Shown: positions 37,588 to 38,523 of the stretch, piece after piece
Numbering within the stretch: position 1 is the first letter of the stretch
How the letters are laid out: each line of letters opens with the position of its first letter
Assembly: GCA_903861305.1 (NCBI GenBank)
Contig: CAIOTT010000048.1
Span: forward strand, 1-38,523
Length of the DNA stretch: 38,523 nt
Reading direction: 5' to 3'
DNA from: Candidatus Omnitrophota bacterium
GTDB taxonomy: Bacteria; Omnitrophota; Gorgyraeia; Zapsychrales; Fredricksoniimonadaceae
Translations under genes and position numbers: made by a program
Notes under the pieces: model-generated
Database searches by the model: none
What the model was told of the DNA's origin: nothing
What the model saw: the letters and a program-made list of their open reading frames with translations, nothing else

Positions 37588-38394
37588 ATGAAAAGATCCA
37601 TTTTCCTAATTTTGATCAGCCTATGCCTGACGTCGCCGTGTTGGGCGTACACTATTGAGCATTTTGGTACGAATAGCGGGGACACGTACCAGATCCAAAG
37701 GGCGGATCTGGTACATGTCCCCATTCTTTCGGATCCACGGCTTGCGATCGTCTTCTGCGCTTTGCATGAGGACAAGCACACTTTCCTTAATGAGACACAC
37801 ATCCTTGTTGACCGTCTCGCCGCGACGGCTCCTTTTTCAAGCCATATGCAGGCCATTGATCTTTACCGGATAGTTCTCTCGCCGGAGGAAGTGGATACTA
37901 TTTTCAAACTGGTCCCCGGTCTGCCGCCGATGAAGGTGCACCGGGATTTTCTGGACAGGATCGCCTCTGAACTGAAGCGTCCGTTCAAGCTCGTCATCAC
38001 GGACGCCACGGGTGGGACATCCATTGCTGAGCTTTCAACACCTCAAGCGATGTCGCTCGTCATTTTGGGCCGTAACCGCTATCGCAGCGCGGCGGGTTTT
38101 TCCAAGGGATTCATGCACGAACTGGGCCACGCGCTGGGCTTGCGCGACGAACGTCCGGACAGTAACGGCGCGATCTCACCGCCTGGCCCGCCCAACTGCG
38201 CCGCCACGCGGGAAGACGCGAAGGCCTGGTGGGGTGACCTGGCAAGTCCCAACGGGCGCGTGGGCTATATTGAGGGTTGTGGCGGGAACATGAATTATAC
38301 TCGCCCCACTATCGCCTCCTACATGAACGACCCCGACAAGGCCGGTGATTTCGGGCCGGTCAACGAACGGTATTTATCCCGCATTTTTCATTAG
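37588..38394 (+). CDS. secreted M64-like zinc metallopeptidase with in-frame repeat
   Basis: 268 residues. Residues 1-20 are a signal peptide ending CWA. FMHELGHALGLRDERP near residue 173 gives HExxHxxGxxD, a metzincin-type zinc site with Asp as third ligand. PNCAATREDAKAWWGDL, EGCGGNMNY and IASYMND (Met-turn candidate) resemble the IgA-peptidase M64 family, although M64 normally has one more residue before Asp. Residues 31-45 are encoded by a palindromic repeat just after the signal peptide. No ribosome-binding site is visible before the ATG, because the leader is repeat-derived. It is probably periplasmic or secreted; the substrate is unknown. Confidence 0.75.
   Translation: MKRSIFLILISLCLTSPCWAYTIEHFGTNSGDTYQIQRADLVHVPILSDPRLAIVFCALHEDKHTFLNETHILVDRLAATAPFSSHMQAIDLYRIVLSPEEVDTIFKLVPGLPPMKVHRDFLDRIASELKRPFKLVITDATGGTSIAELSTPQAMSLVILGRNRYRSAAGFSKGFMHELGHALGLRDERPDSNGAISPPGPPNCAATREDAKAWWGDLASPNGRVGYIEGCGGNMNYTRPTIASYMNDPDKAGDFGPVNERYLSRIFH
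37678..37722. repeat. 19-bp inverted repeat (REP-like) inside the metallopeptidase gene
   Basis: GGGGACACGTACCAGATCC (37678-37696) pairs with GGATCTGGTACATGTCCCC (37704-37722), 18 of 19 positions, around the 7-base loop AAAGGGC. It is flanked by AATAGC on the left and ATTCTT on the right, as in REP elements linked to Y1 transposases (from memory). It is read in frame as about 15 residues at the start of the mature protein. Confidence 0.75.
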
Positions 38395-38402
38395 AAAAAT
38401 CC

Positions 38403-38523
38403 GCCCCGCAGGGGTCGCGTGGCAAATCCGTCGAGGATTTGCCAGCTTTGCGAGGTAATCCTGGACTTTTGCACGCACTTTTTAGTGCACAGTATTCTCG
38501 ACGCTGTTTTGAGAAGCGTGCAA
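38403..38523. repeat. structured palindromic region running off the window end
   Basis: Successive perfect hairpins: CCCC-gca-GGGG (38404-38414), GGCAAATCC-gtcga-GGATTTGCC (38421-38443), GCACT-tttt-AGTGC (38475-38488) and TTCTC...GAGAA (38495-38515). An outer pair, TTGCACGC (38469-38476) and GCGTGCAA (38516-38523), encloses the last two. No gene is present. It may be a compound REP element and may include the terminator of the peptidase gene, though no clear T run follows the strong hairpins. Confidence 0.55.

Noticed and set aside
38403-38523. Integron attC site
   Set aside because: No conserved core sites were seen and no integrase or cassette genes are nearby.

Overview
The window looks like a chromosomal segment of a Gram-negative, probably anaerobic or microaerophilic bacterium. 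It most resembles candidate phylum Omnitrophota. This rests on recall, not a search. Two giant exported proteins carry an N-terminal module (key string KDLWVNLSPYEKDRI) that I associate with Omnitrophota. Three proteins end in a GGIDL...IIDI module, and one small secreted protein begins its mature part with a TYYPAP motif. No tRNA, rRNA, CRISPR array or transposase gene was seen.

Layout. (1) 1-5315: the end of a protein with a degenerate Nudix domain, then a 1357-residue exported protein; both end in the same roughly 60-residue module. (2) 5316-5602: a gene-poor gap with broken reading frames and a weak promoter candidate. (3) 5603-15389: seventeen co-directional, mostly overlapping genes: exbB-exbD, a flavodoxin-like protein, a PilZ protein, a MutT-like Nudix hydrolase, exonuclease III, an exported PEBP-family protein, xseA-xseB, a HIT protein, membrane proteins, a damaged menaquinone cluster (menC, truncated menE, MenI-like thioesterase) and superoxide dismutase, closed by a clear intrinsic terminator. 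DNA repair, nucleotide sanitation and oxidative stress are the common thread. (4) 15551-20146: a 1531-residue chimera behind a good promoter: signal peptide, the shared N-terminal module, a helical repeat region, a pyruvate-phosphate-dikinase-like ATP-grasp plus phosphohistidine pair, and the shared C-terminal module. (5) 20153-24288, minus strand: acetolactate synthase ilvB-ilvH, a 7Fe-type ferredoxin with its own near-consensus promoter and terminator, and a B12-binding-type radical SAM protein. (6) 24422-36967: a cytosolic PEBP protein, then eleven packed genes: a six-hairpin glycosidase-like protein, a GT4 glycosyltransferase and nine V/A-type ATPase subunits in the order H-C-I-K-F-E-A-B-D. 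(7) 37048-38523: a small secreted protein, an M64-like secreted metallopeptidase, and palindromic repeats, one of them in frame inside the peptidase gene.

The most novel feature is the modular exported family: constant N- and C-terminal modules around unrelated middles (a PPDK-like phosphotransfer unit, an unknown domain, and possibly a Nudix-like domain whose N-terminus is off the window). The second theme is palindromic repeats absorbed into coding sequence at linker positions.
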